A stretch of 64,000 nucleotides of DNA from Paracrocinitomix mangrovi (GTDB taxonomy: Bacteria; Bacteroidota; Bacteroidia; Flavobacteriales_D; Crocinitomicaceae): assembly GCF_019740355.2 (NCBI RefSeq), contig NZ_CP091819.1, positions 62,001-126,000 of the forward strand, given 5' to 3'. The notes under the pieces are model-generated. The model did not search any database, was not told the DNA's origin, and saw only the letters and a program-made list of their open reading frames with translations. A program made the translations under genes and the position numbers. The first letter of the stretch is position 1, and the number at the start of each line of letters is the position of its first letter. This document shows, piece by piece, positions 44,564-53,478 of the stretch.

Positions 44564-44571
44564 TACTTTTA
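44564..44571 (+). promoter_or_regulatory. Near-consensus -7 promoter box TACTTTTA
   Basis: It has one mismatch to TAnnTTTG and ends 4 nt before the ATG at 44576. TTTG at 44542-44545 lies 18 nt upstream, at the expected -33 spacing. Confidence 0.45.
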
Positions 44572-44575
44572 TCAG

Positions 44576-45370
44576 ATGACTAGGAAATTAGCGGTTTATG
44601 GGCTGTTTGCTTTTTTGGCAGTAGCCTGTGGTAATGAAGAAAAAACTTCACAAAATTCAGAAGAATTAGATGGTAAGACTGATATAGAAATGGAAGTTTT
44701 TGTAGGTGATACAACATCCTTTGAAGATTTTAAAAGTCACTATAAAACTGTTGAATTACCATTGCATATAGACTCAGCATTTGCCCTATCAGGTTTAGCT
44801 TTTATGGTAAACGATTCTCTGTCAGATAGCAGAGAATTTTATATTCCTACTTATCACATTGAGCAATGGCTTGTGGATACCACAGATACAAACTCAGAAT
44901 TAGGAGGTTGGTATCATACTTTTAAGCATCTGTTGAATGAAGATGATTGGAATTGGTATTCTCTACATTATGGATATCATTTTATGGAAGGTTCCTATGA
45001 TTATTTTATTACTTATAGATATCATCAAGTATCTGCAGTAAACGGTGGATACTGGACTTATTTTTTACATGCCCTTAATGAAGATCATGATGTTGTTTAT
45101 GTGAAAGAATTAGGTACAGATAATTATTATACCACAACTGATATGAAAGATACAGAAGAAGAATATTGGTGGCAACGCATTTATGAAATTGAAACAGTAG
45201 AAATTGATATTCAATCTGCAGATGAAATTACGGTAACAACTTATTCCATTGAAAAGGTAGAAGGAGATTTACAACCACATCAGCAAAGGTTAATAGGAAA
45301 GTCAAATGTTACTTATGATTCTTTAGACGGATTAACGCAGATATTTAAGTCGAAGAAGGTGAAGTTGTAA
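44576..45370 (+). CDS. Lipoprotein of unknown function, aromatic-rich
   Basis: The 264-residue product has a lipobox L-A-V-A-C-G-N. The mature part is acidic and rich in Tyr and Trp, for example L-N-E-D-D-W-N-W-Y-S-L-H-Y-G-Y-H and G-G-Y-W-T-Y-F. A probable beta-sandwich or propeller-like sheet is suggested, but no family is recognised. It has its own near-leaderless promoter-like box. The next + strand gene starts 28 bp later, so the two may be co-transcribed. Confidence 0.7.
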   Translation: MTRKLAVYGLFAFLAVACGNEEKTSQNSEELDGKTDIEMEVFVGDTTSFEDFKSHYKTVELPLHIDSAFALSGLAFMVNDSLSDSREFYIPTYHIEQWLVDTTDTNSELGGWYHTFKHLLNEDDWNWYSLHYGYHFMEGSYDYFITYRYHQVSAVNGGYWTYFLHALNEDHDVVYVKELGTDNYYTTTDMKDTEEEYWWQRIYEIETVEIDIQSADEITVTTYSIEKVEGDLQPHQQRLIGKSNVTYDSLDGLTQIFKSKKVKL

Positions 45371-45398
45371 CTATCTATTAAGAAGTCGTTTTCATAAC

Positions 45399-45938
45399 AT
45401 GAAATTCCACCTTTTTTGTTTAGTACTATTTTCATTTTCAATAAGTGGTAGATGTCAATTCAATAAGGATAGCATTGAAATTGCCAATCAATGGATGGAT
45501 ATTCAGATTGCTAATAGCTTATCTCAATTAGATTCAATGGGATTCCATTTTATCATTCTAAGGACGTATGATTCATTAAATGTAGAAAACAATCAATGCA
45601 ATATTTTATCTGCACAAGACAGTTGTAGTGGTATGTACACTTTAAAAATGGATTATAATTATAAGATACATACGATACACGTTGGGGATGTAAAAGCTGC
45701 ATATTCAGATGGATGCTCACGATTATTAAACAAGGTAGTTAAAGAAATAAACCTCTTTGAAAACAAATACACTGAATCGACAATGCCAATTGTAGAATGG
45801 TCAAAAGAACGCAATTTACTGATCAGTAAAAATGATGGTAAATATTTAAAGGTCAATTATGATTTAGAGGAAAATATTGATGATGGAATATCACCCTGGA
45901 GTGTAGTTTGCTATCACTTGAGGTATGGGTGTAAATAG
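45399..45938 (+). CDS. Exported protein of unknown function
   Basis: The 179-residue product has a signal peptide, F-S-F-S-I-S-G-R-C-Q, whose cleavage would follow the Cys-Gln region. The mature part has Cys near 67, 76, 105 and 172 and a Y-H-L-R-Y-G-C-K end, so disulfides are likely. No domain is recognised. It follows the aromatic-rich lipoprotein and ends 10 bp from a convergent gene. Confidence 0.65.
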   Translation: MKFHLFCLVLFSFSISGRCQFNKDSIEIANQWMDIQIANSLSQLDSMGFHFIILRTYDSLNVENNQCNILSAQDSCSGMYTLKMDYNYKIHTIHVGDVKAAYSDGCSRLLNKVVKEINLFENKYTESTMPIVEWSKERNLLISKNDGKYLKVNYDLEENIDDGISPWSVVCYHLRYGCK

Positions 45939-45948
45939 GATTTATAGA

Positions 45949-46746
45949 TTACTTCCTGTGAAAGTAAAGAATGAATCCTTTTCGATTAGTGATTTCTAGT
46001 TCGCCAAAGAAACAATGAGATACTCCTTGAAAATCAAATAATTCATTGTAATCTCGAACACCTGTGTTGGTTAAATAAAGATAGGAGTATCTCCCGCTTT
46101 TAATTTTTCTTACTTCCCAATTACCGGTAAACTCTATGAAAGGAGATTTGAAATAGTTTTGAAGGATTTGAAATGTGCCACCTTTGTTAAAGGTGAAATC
46201 AATTAATGAAATACAGCTGTCAGTTTTAGATGTACAATTAGCATTGGGCATCAAGATAATAGCGTTTGAATCTTTCCTATAGACGATTGAATCTAAAGAC
46301 CAACTTCCATGAAATTCAGAAGTAGGGAACGATTTTTCTATGCCTCTAGTTTTATTCAATTGATATTTCGGTGCCAATGCTGATTTTTCAGAGAGACCAA
46401 TAAGTTTTCTGTTTTTGGAAATAAGGTATTTTACTTTTCCTTCAGGGTAGCTGTTGGTGTCTCCGGATAAAAAATTAGAATAGGCGGGTGTTTCAAATAT
46501 CAGGGTGTCATGTAATACTTGGAATTTACCTGAAAATCCTCCCCACATCCAACAACTGGTACTGTTTTTAGGAATGATGGTAATGTGATAAGTACTATCA
46601 AGGTATAGGCTCAAAAGATGACATTCTCCTTGATTTGAGCCGTTGTAAATAAAGCATCTTTCATCAGGGATTTTAAATGAACTAGTTTCTTGGCTAAATG
46701 AATTTAAACCAGCAAAATATGAAACGAGAATGAGTAATTTATTCAT
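45949..46746 (-). CDS. Exported protein with two lipocalin-like halves (hypothetical)
   Basis: The 265-residue product has a signal peptide ending L-N-S-F-S-Q. Two halves look alike in plan: W-M-W-G-G-F-S-G-K-F-Q-V near the N-terminus, and E-F-H-G-S-W-S-L-D-S-I-V with F-T-G-N-W-E-V further on. The second half resembles lipocalin-like 'x-G-x-W' beta-barrels. Cys residues in C-T-S-K-T-D-S-C may pair. The family is uncertain. It is separate from the operon starting at 48784, with a 57-bp gap. Confidence 0.65.
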   Translation of the reverse strand: MNKLLILVSYFAGLNSFSQETSSFKIPDERCFIYNGSNQGECHLLSLYLDSTYHITIIPKNSTSCWMWGGFSGKFQVLHDTLIFETPAYSNFLSGDTNSYPEGKVKYLISKNRKLIGLSEKSALAPKYQLNKTRGIEKSFPTSEFHGSWSLDSIVYRKDSNAIILMPNANCTSKTDSCISLIDFTFNKGGTFQILQNYFKSPFIEFTGNWEVRKIKSGRYSYLYLTNTGVRDYNELFDFQGVSHCFFGELEITNRKGFILYFHRK

Positions 46747-46803
46747 TTGAAATACAAACGAAAAGATTAGAATGGGTTACGGAAGAAGCTAAAAACTTTT
46801 CAA

Positions 46804-47586
46804 TCAAGTAGAAAAATCTTCAATCATCACTAATTTCCATTCGTTGTCAATTCGTTCAAATGTATAATGTAACGAGATACCATTCTCGACACCATTGTAG
46901 TTGATATACCTGATATTGCTGTTGGTAGGTTCGTTATAATACATCAATCCTTCAATTTCTTCAAGCATGTTGAAGTATTTCCATTCGTCTTGATAAAGCG
47001 TGTCTTCCACATTGGCGTATTCATCATCAGGATAATGATCAGGCAATGGAAATTGTATATGAGAGATTTGATAAACTGAATCCAGCGAAAATTGTGTGAT
47101 AAAATCAATGAACCTGGCATCATTTATTTGATTGAGAGGGGTGCGGTCTATTTTGCGTAACATCCATTCTCCAGAATATTTGGTAAAGTAATAGTTCTGT
47201 GCTTCTTCAGTTAGAAAATAAATAAATGAAACTGTGACATCTTCTTCTTCTGTTTTGAGACTTCTTGAATGCTTGTCGTCAGAATTTAAAACAGGTACGT
47301 AAGATCTTTGTGTGAAAAATGGCTCATATTCCCAGTCTTCAGGAAAGGTGATTAATTTGTCACCTTGTTGAATGGGATATTCTATATGATTTTGTTGTCC
47401 CTCTCTATCCCAAATAAAATCATTAAAGAACTGACCAAAAGTTTGACCGTCATCTTCAAGTGTACTGTCAATAATTGATTGTTCAGTAATTGTGTCATTG
47501 TTGTTTGCGCCATTTTCTTCTTCAATCGGATCTGATTGACACGAAACAAAAATTAGGGCAATGAATAGATAATATAGTTGTTTCAT
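46804..47586 (-). CDS. DUF4348-like lipoprotein
   Basis: The 260-residue lipoprotein has the signal L-I-F-V-S-C-Q-S. The mature domain resembles DUF4348 of Bacteroidota: F-G-Q-F-F-N-D-F-I-W-D-R-E-G-Q-Q-N-H-I-E-Y-P split over two lines, W-M-L-R-K-I-D, and F-I-T-Q-F-S-L-D-S-V-Y-Q-I-S-H-I-Q-F-P. The biochemical role is not known to me. It is the last gene of a four-gene set with 1-nt gaps or overlaps (48784 to 46804). Confidence 0.75.
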   Translation of the reverse strand: MKQLYYLFIALIFVSCQSDPIEEENGANNNDTITEQSIIDSTLEDDGQTFGQFFNDFIWDREGQQNHIEYPIQQGDKLITFPEDWEYEPFFTQRSYVPVLNSDDKHSRSLKTEEEDVTVSFIYFLTEEAQNYYFTKYSGEWMLRKIDRTPLNQINDARFIDFITQFSLDSVYQISHIQFPLPDHYPDDEYANVEDTLYQDEWKYFNMLEEIEGLMYYNEPTNSNIRYINYNGVENGISLHYTFERIDNEWKLVMIEDFST

Positions 47587-47587
47587 T

Positions 47588-47917
47588 TTATTTTTCTGAA
47601 TTTAACAGCTGATCCAATTGTTGGTCCTTTATTTTCTTAGGTAAGGATTTGCTATTGCCAAAATCAAGTTCGCCTTTGTACCATTCTTCTCTATATAATT
47701 CCCAGCTTTTGTCAAAAGGAGGTTCGCCACCATCATCATAGCCAAATTCAAAACCACATGCACAAATATCATACGAAGGATATCCATTTTCATCATAAGG
47801 TCTCCAATCTTTGTTTTTAGCTTTCTCTCCACAAACCGGGCAAAGACAATATCCGTGCTTATCAAAAATAAGTTCAAATTGAAAACCGTTGTATGTTTGA
47901 AAAGTTTGCTTGATCAT
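47588..47917 (-). CDS. CPCC-type cysteine-rich protein
   Basis: The 109-residue cytosolic protein contains C-L-C-P-V-C-G-E near the N-terminus and Y-D-I-C-A-C-G-F-E-F-G-Y-D-D-G in the middle, the pattern of the CPCC family. The four main Cys probably bind one zinc ion. An aromatic-rich W-E-L-Y-R-E-E-W follows. CPCC proteins are often encoded in toxin/immunity or contact-dependent loci, but no toxin is evident here. Its start overlaps the preceding gene's stop by one base. Confidence 0.78.
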   Translation of the reverse strand: MIKQTFQTYNGFQFELIFDKHGYCLCPVCGEKAKNKDWRPYDENGYPSYDICACGFEFGYDDGGEPPFDKSWELYREEWYKGELDFGNSKSLPKKIKDQQLDQLLNSEK

Positions 47918-48552
47918 TAAGCTAAAATTTGCTGAATATCTGAGGCTATTTTACACAATTCAACCCCATCTTTTATATTAATTGCTTTACTGTGCCTCAT
48001 TAAACATAATCCATCTTTGAATTCAAGTGAAATATTCCTTTGTTTATTTAAATAATCCATTAATTCAAAAGGGAAATTTGATGTAACCAAATCTTTATCT
48101 GCTGCAGATACAAAGTATTTAAAACTAAATGATTTATGATTTTTAAAATCTACTTCTACGGGTTTAATAAGTTCAGTTATTTTATCTGATATGGTCTCAG
48201 GACGAACGATAACATGTCCAATAGTCAGAGAAGTTTTAAATACTACAAATGGATAGATTCTGTATTCTTCAGTAGAAGGTTGAATAGAATAGACAGTAAA
48301 TTTGCTTGTTCTATGAGCTGCAACTACTTCTAATAGATAAAATGTTTGCCGATTTCCATTTTTAAAACAGAAATTTCTATAGACTCTACAATTAAATAGG
48401 TGAGTCAATAGTTCAAATCCTTTTAAAGAATCTGTAAAGCTACTTTTTGCTGGCTGATAAGTAATGTTTAAATTACTCACCAACTCTTCCAAAACAATTG
48501 CATCTTTTTGCGTTTGGTCGTCCTTGTAAAAATTTAAAAAAGGATTTATCAT
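47917..48552 (-). CDS. Cytosolic protein of unknown function
   Basis: The 211-residue product has no signal peptide or membrane segment. The composition is of a normal globular alpha/beta protein. Around residues 55-75 R-V-Y-R-N-F-C-F-K-N-G-N-R-Q-T-F looks like a beta-hairpin, and the C-terminus is a helix C-K-I-A-S-D-I-Q-Q-I-L-A. I do not recognise the family. It is coupled to the CPCC gene by a one-base overlap and starts one base after the two-TM gene ends. Confidence 0.7.
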   Translation of the reverse strand: MINPFLNFYKDDQTQKDAIVLEELVSNLNITYQPAKSSFTDSLKGFELLTHLFNCRVYRNFCFKNGNRQTFYLLEVVAAHRTSKFTVYSIQPSTEEYRIYPFVVFKTSLTIGHVIVRPETISDKITELIKPVEVDFKNHKSFSFKYFVSAADKDLVTSNFPFELMDYLNKQRNISLEFKDGLCLMRHSKAINIKDGVELCKIASDIQQILA

Positions 48553-48553
48553 C

Positions 48554-48784
48554 TTAAAATGTTGCTACACCTTCTTGTACAAGAATTCCTCTTCCTAAAA
48601 ACAATAAAAGGATTCCGCTTGCCAAAATTATTAACCATTTAGGATACTTAATTAGATAAAATCCAAACCACATTTCCAATTTTGTAACATTGTCATCTAC
48701 CGTAGCTTTAGCAAATGCTACAAATGCTGCCAATAAAGCTGACAACGTTCCAGCAATGAATAATACCCATCCAAGAATAATCAT
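48554..48784 (-). CDS. Small two-TM membrane protein
   Basis: The 76-residue product has two hydrophobic helices (residues about 3-25 and 48-68) separated by a charged loop K-A-T-V-D-D-N-V-T-K-L-E. It is the first gene of the four-gene set ending at 46804 and lies one base from the next gene. The function is unknown. Its predicted topology places both termini on the same side. Confidence 0.65.
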   Translation of the reverse strand: MIILGWVLFIAGTLSALLAAFVAFAKATVDDNVTKLEMWFGFYLIKYPKWLIILASGILLLFLGRGILVQEGVATF

Positions 48785-48830
48785 GACATAAGTTTTGGTA
48801 AGCTTAAGATACGTTTTTATTAGCTTCGTA

Positions 48831-49868
48831 TTACTTAGCTCTACTGAAATTTCTTTTGCGTTTCAAAACTGCCTTTTCAATCAATTCAAAGGATAAAATA
48901 GCCACCAACAAAGTAAGAATGATGTTTTGAGGAAATTTTTGAATCCATAATTCTCCGCCCGGGCTGGTGCGCAAGAATAAACCTTGATAAACATAAATTC
49001 CGTAGGAGATACGACCAATGTAAGAGGTGAGTTTATTGTTTAAAATTGCAGTTAACCTAGATTCTTGATTGTACAACAACCAAACTAAAAACAAGGAAAT
49101 ACCAATTGATTGAACGATAAAACTTGGTTTTATAAATGGTGTGTAAAGGGGAAATAAAAACAGTAACAATCCTACCAACACTGACGCATACTTTTGCTTG
49201 AAATATGGACCAAAAACAGCATCTTTTTGGTTGATTAAAAGAGCTGCCAAAGATCCAATTATTACAGGAGCAACAGCAGGAATGAACCAACGTTCTGTCT
49301 TATAATGGTTGACAAAGTAATATTGAGGATAGATGTACAAAGCTGCGAAACAAGCCATGATAATCAACGCGATAAATACGTAAATCAATTTCTTATTCAA
49401 GAAGTTGATAATAAATGGCCAAATTAAGTAATACTGTTCCTCCAATGCCAATGACCAGGTGTGTCCTAATTCAGGGATGTAGAGTTTGTTGGGAACAAAA
49501 TTGTACATATAAGCAAAAGACAAAAGAAAGCTATGAGCCGAAGGGCGGAGCATGTTTTGGCTCATGAGTATTGCCACCACCGTGTAGAAAATAATCAGTG
49601 GAGGAAGTAATCTCAAGAATCGTCTGATGTAGAAATAAACAAACTTGATACTCCTGTGTTCATTGAGTTCTTGTAATAAAATTCTTGTGATTAAAAAACC
49701 ACTTAAAGTAAAGAAGATTTGAACTCCGGTAGTTCCTGAAACTAGCAGCCAAACTCTTTGTCGGTAAAAATCTGTCTCAGGTAAAAATTGCAATACGCCA
49801 AGGTGATTGATCAGAACCAGTATGATAGAAAAGGCCCTTAAAGTATCGTATCCCTTGATGTATTTCAT
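48831..49868 (-). CDS. Membrane acyltransferase 3 family protein (OafA-like)
   Basis: The 345-residue protein has about ten membrane helices. The family motifs are present: L-R-A-F-S-I-I-L-V-L-I-N-H-L-G with the essential His, then F-T-L-S-G-F-L-I-T-R-I-L, R-R-F-L-R-L-L-P-P-L, and L-G-H-T-W-S-L-A-L-E-E-Q-Y-Y-L-I-W-P. These enzymes move acetyl or other acyl groups to extracytoplasmic glycans such as O-antigen or exopolysaccharide. No glycan gene is nearby. A box TACCTTTA at 49889-49896 is one mismatch from the -7 consensus. Confidence 0.92.
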   Translation of the reverse strand: MKYIKGYDTLRAFSIILVLINHLGVLQFLPETDFYRQRVWLLVSGTTGVQIFFTLSGFLITRILLQELNEHRSIKFVYFYIRRFLRLLPPLIIFYTVVAILMSQNMLRPSAHSFLLSFAYMYNFVPNKLYIPELGHTWSLALEEQYYLIWPFIINFLNKKLIYVFIALIIMACFAALYIYPQYYFVNHYKTERWFIPAVAPVIIGSLAALLINQKDAVFGPYFKQKYASVLVGLLLFLFPLYTPFIKPSFIVQSIGISLFLVWLLYNQESRLTAILNNKLTSYIGRISYGIYVYQGLFLRTSPGGELWIQKFPQNIILTLLVAILSFELIEKAVLKRKRNFSRAK

Positions 49869-49903
49869 TGAAAATGCAGTTTGCGGCCTAAAGGTATGAT
49901 TTC

Positions 49904-51670
49904 CTAAATAATCAACCTAACACCACCAAGCTCTGAAACCTTATAAGGGAATTTATCTCCCGGAGAACCTATGAACATAAAGTTGATAGGGATGTTCCAT
50001 TTTTCTGACAAATTCTCAATTAAATCAGGCGAGAATTCACCATTTTCTACAATAAATTCAATGTCAATTTTGGGATATTCTCTGTCCAGGAAATCTATTT
50101 CATCCTCGAATTTAGGTGGTATTTTTACTTTGTCATTTTCAACAATAACAATCTTAAGTCTTTTGGTGTGTTCATTATCTGAAATATAAAGCATCACTTT
50201 GTTCAAGGTTTCGATACTATCTCCTTTCGTGAAAAACACAAATTCTTGCGAGTTGATTTTATCAATCGTTTTTTTGATCCTTTTATCCACCTTCACAAAA
50301 AAACCTTGAATAGGCCTATAAGAGGCTTCCAAAATCCGCAGAATTAACTTTAAAAGCATGGTTCTGTTGAGCATTGCTATTACAAATAGAATAGAGGGGA
50401 TGAAGTAATACATAAACACCCTCAGGTTACTTGGTAAATCGTCTTTTGGAGGCAAAACAATGTTCCCAATCAAAGCGGTTATTACACCCGCAATCCCAAT
50501 CAGTACTGCCAGCCATGATGCTTTTTCGGGACGTGGAAGTCGTTTACGACGAATTTTCAAAAGTATATTTCCGATACCAAAAAGGGCCATCACAGAGAGA
50601 AATGAGATGGTATAAACACCTGCTAAAAGCGCTACATTTCCTTCTGTAATCAACAATACAGATATGGACATGATAAAGAACATGATAATGATGCGATAAG
50701 AGCTTCCTCTTTTGTTCTTTTTCAAGAAAAATGGAGGCATAATTCTATCTAACGTCATTCGCTCCAATAATCCTGATACACCGACAAAACTGGTTAATAC
50801 GGCACCGCTTAAAACCAGGAATGCATCTATGGATATTAAAGTAGCAATACCATTACCACCAACTTCTTGCCCCATTTCAACCAGAAGCGTTTCTTGATAA
50901 GAATCTGATTGTAGGGTAGGGATAGCAAAGAGCGCCAGAGCAAAAACAGCCATTAACGGATTTATCACGCTCACAATTGCCCACATGTTTCTCAATGTTT
51001 TTGGAAACACTCCTTTTTGTTGTTCTTCTACAAAGTTGGCAGAACTTTCAAAGCCTGAAACTCCTAGCATGGAGGCTGCAAAACCAAAGAAAATAGCTGT
51101 AGCAATTGACTTTCCATCCGAGAGAGGTGTGTTCCAATTATCAGTAAAGGTTGAAATACCATTCTGCATCAAATAGTACGCGATAAATCCACTTAACAGT
51201 AACAAGGAAGCTAGATGAAACAAAAAGATTCCTATTGCTACTTTGGCAGATTCTGTAATTCCAAGAATTGTAAGCGTTGCAAATATTCCCAATAAAACAA
51301 TCGTCATGATAATGATGGGCATGGAAGGGATGATGTGATGCAGGTAATGTATAGCTTCATTGGCAGAAATAACTGCAGTTGCCATGTATGATAAAATGGT
51401 CAATGTTGCAGCAAAAGAAGCAGTTGATTTACTTGTAGTGTTCAACAAAGCATTGTAGGCTCCACCATTTAATGGCAAAGCACCTACAACCTCTCCATAA
51501 ATTCTTCTGAAAAGGAATAAAATCAATGAAACAATAAGTAGGGTGATCCAGGCATATTGACCAGCAAATCCTATAGATAATGCTGAAACATACAATACAG
51601 ATGAGCTGATATCATTACCACAAATTGCCGTTGAAGCTAGTTGATTTAGCTTTTTACGTTCTTTGTCCAT
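49904..51670 (-). CDS. APC superfamily amino acid permease with cytosolic C-terminal domain
   Basis: The 588-residue protein has about twelve membrane helices with the unwound first helix of the APC fold (S-V-L-Y-V-S-A-L-S-I-G-F-A-G-Q). The helix 2-3 region shows G-A-L-P-L-N-G-G-A-Y, and helix 6 has G-F-A-A-S-M-L-G-V-S-G-F-E-S-S. The last 130 residues, after about 455, are a soluble alpha/beta domain, L-K-I-V-I-V-E-N-D ending V-R-L-I-I, that resembles a USP-like or regulatory fold. It should import amino acids or amines. Confidence 0.88.
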   Translation of the reverse strand: MDKERKKLNQLASTAICGNDISSSVLYVSALSIGFAGQYAWITLLIVSLILFLFRRIYGEVVGALPLNGGAYNALLNTTSKSTASFAATLTILSYMATAVISANEAIHYLHHIIPSMPIIIMTIVLLGIFATLTILGITESAKVAIGIFLFHLASLLLLSGFIAYYLMQNGISTFTDNWNTPLSDGKSIATAIFFGFAASMLGVSGFESSANFVEEQQKGVFPKTLRNMWAIVSVINPLMAVFALALFAIPTLQSDSYQETLLVEMGQEVGGNGIATLISIDAFLVLSGAVLTSFVGVSGLLERMTLDRIMPPFFLKKNKRGSSYRIIIMFFIMSISVLLITEGNVALLAGVYTISFLSVMALFGIGNILLKIRRKRLPRPEKASWLAVLIGIAGVITALIGNIVLPPKDDLPSNLRVFMYYFIPSILFVIAMLNRTMLLKLILRILEASYRPIQGFFVKVDKRIKKTIDKINSQEFVFFTKGDSIETLNKVMLYISDNEHTKRLKIVIVENDKVKIPPKFEDEIDFLDREYPKIDIEFIVENGEFSPDLIENLSEKWNIPINFMFIGSPGDKFPYKVSELGGVRLII

Positions 51671-51796
51671 GTAATTGTAAGGTTCTATTAATTGAACAAT
51701 AATCTAAATAGATAGTTCAACCAATTATTTAGGAGCGTGTTTTTAAAGGTAAAGAAAAAATGATCAAGAATTTCATTACTTCAAGTAAGATAGCAT

Positions 51797-52459
51797 TTAG
51801 CGGCATTTATTAATCCTATTCACTTCCACCAGAAGACTATCTTTCCATTTGAAATGAACTTCATCCGGTGGTGATTTAAATGAGGAGTTGCATTCAGTAA
51901 ACTGTTCTGCAATGACAATTTTTCTTTTTGAATCAACACTAAAATTGGCAAAATCAGCCACTTCATTGTGGTAAAATAATGATTTGTTTATAGGATCAAC
52001 TATGATAAGATATCCCCTGATCATGGCATATCCATTGGAACAAGAGGTATTGATAAAAATGTCATTGTATCCGTCAAAATTGAAGTCAATGAATGAGATA
52101 TTAAAAGATAATAGACTAGAGGGGAGTGTATCAATATGACCTGTGTTGAGCCAAAAATTATCTTCCTGTTTCCATATATCCATCACAAATAATCCTTCAA
52201 CTTCTTTGATAAATATGGCGTGATTAGCTGTGTCTGTAAACAGATGTCCGGATTTAAAAAAATAAAAAGGGTCGTAATTGTCTTGTTCTAAAGTATCCTG
52301 CAAAAGTGCAGTGGTAAGAAAAGTAGATAAAGTATCTTCCAGATTATAAGTTGGAGCTGTTATCAACTCAATGTGTTCTTCCTTTCCTTCTGATTTTTTG
52401 GAGGTTTCGTCACAAGAAAAGAGTAAAATAAGCAAAAGTAAATATGGAATCAGTTTCAT
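51797..52459 (-). CDS. Lipoprotein with XAC2610-like domain
   Basis: The 220-residue lipoprotein has the signal L-I-L-L-F-S-C-D-E. The C-terminal part shows F-I-D-F-N-F-D-G-Y-N-D-I-F-I-N, the calcium-loop-like motif of XAC2610/VCBS-related beta domains. Four Cys (in T-S-C-S-N-G and F-T-E-C-N-S plus the end N-K-C-R) may form disulfides. It is the last gene of a six-gene cluster that starts at 55130. The leader TCCCAAAACA lies just before the start. Confidence 0.72.
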   Translation of the reverse strand: MKLIPYLLLLILLFSCDETSKKSEGKEEHIELITAPTYNLEDTLSTFLTTALLQDTLEQDNYDPFYFFKSGHLFTDTANHAIFIKEVEGLFVMDIWKQEDNFWLNTGHIDTLPSSLLSFNISFIDFNFDGYNDIFINTSCSNGYAMIRGYLIIVDPINKSLFYHNEVADFANFSVDSKRKIVIAEQFTECNSSFKSPPDEVHFKWKDSLLVEVNRINKCR

Positions 52460-52487
52460 TGTTTTGGGATTTTTTAAACATGTTTCA

Positions 52488-52949
52488 TTAGCAATTATCA
52501 GCCAATTCTTTTATTTGTCGCATACCATTTAATGCTGCATTTAATCCTAGATTGTACAAAAGCAATCCTATAGCATACCAGAAAACAAAAACAATTATTG
52601 TGATCATTGGAATGATTTGAATTTTATTGTCCATATCGCTAGCCATAAAACCAATTGGAACCATTAATATCCAAACTAACAACATGCCAAACATCCTTTT
52701 AGGGACAACTAATTCAAGCCTTACTTTGTTTCCTGTATATGTACCTTTTAAAACAGGATTTCCAAAGTTTTTAACCAATTCATTTTTCTCAATTAAAAAG
52801 CCTTTCTTGTTAATTGTACCATAGAAAGATTTGTTTCTGGATAGATCAGCTAAATCTCTTTTTCCTACCCGAGACTTCATTTCTTCTTTGAATTTTTCCA
52901 GGTTCTCAAGCTCAATAACTTCAATATGTTCTGATAAGAAGATGTTCAT
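52488..52949 (-). CDS. Two-TM protein with N-terminal soluble domain, type A
   Basis: The 153-residue product has a soluble N-terminal part of about 80 residues (L-S-R-N-K-S-F-Y-G-T-I-N-K-K-G-F, N-F-G-N-P-V-L-K-G-T-Y). Two membrane helices follow (about 85-104 and 112-132) and then a short charged end. No signal peptide is present, so the N-terminal part is probably cytosolic. Similar layouts are found in the genes at 52955, 53479 and 62532, although sequence identity is low. The function is unknown. Confidence 0.7.
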   Translation of the reverse strand: MNIFLSEHIEVIELENLEKFKEEMKSRVGKRDLADLSRNKSFYGTINKKGFLIEKNELVKNFGNPVLKGTYTGNKVRLELVVPKRMFGMLLVWILMVPIGFMASDMDNKIQIIPMITIIVFVFWYAIGLLLYNLGLNAALNGMRQIKELADNC

Positions 52950-52954
52950 TACGG

Positions 52955-53467
52955 CTATTTCAAATTGTTGTATTCATCTTTAGAAATTCTATGAAGTTGT
53001 AGTTTATCTTCTATCCATTTGCGACTAAAGTAAGCCGGGCGATAGCCTCCAATTAATAATATTATACCTAAGAATAGAGAGGTATAAAAGATTACCTGAA
53101 TTTTTAAGCTGTTTGTTACCGCTACAGTTTCTCCATTTACTATCCAATTTCCATGACTGTTTAGCGTAGAGACAACTACAAAGGTTAAAACAGCAAACAA
53201 TAAAATTAAACCTGGAATATAAGGTGTTGTTTTAATTTTGAGAAGTGTTGGTTTTTCATCTTCCGAACTTTGGAAATATGCTCTTGAAGTAGGCTGGGGA
53301 CTGCCATATTTTCCTATTCTACCGGCTCTGCCATACCAGAATCCATTTTTATATATTTTGACAGCATAAGAATTGAAAACCGTAAAACTAATACGAGGAT
53401 TTTTATGTGCCTTCATTTTAGACAGTATTTCTGCTTGCGATAGATTTGTTGTGTAATACCGAGTCAT
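52955..53467 (-). CDS. Two-TM protein with N-terminal soluble domain, type B
   Basis: The 170-residue product begins M-T-R-Y-Y-T-T-N-L-S and has a beta-rich soluble half with G-F-W-Y-G-R-A-G-R-I-G-K-Y-G. Two membrane helices at about 84-103 and 128-147 follow, then a basic end. It lies 5 bp before the type A gene and 11 bp after the next upstream two-TM gene. The plan matches its neighbours, but no known domain is recognised. Confidence 0.7.
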   Translation of the reverse strand: MTRYYTTNLSQAEILSKMKAHKNPRISFTVFNSYAVKIYKNGFWYGRAGRIGKYGSPQPTSRAYFQSSEDEKPTLLKIKTTPYIPGLILLFAVLTFVVVSTLNSHGNWIVNGETVAVTNSLKIQVIFYTSLFLGIILLIGGYRPAYFSRKWIEDKLQLHRISKDEYNNLK

Positions 53468-53478
53468 TTTAAAATGTT

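Noticed and set aside
48412-48440. GTTCAAATCC, resembling a tRNA T-arm.
   Set aside because: It lies within the 211-residue coding gene and no cloverleaf can be formed around it.
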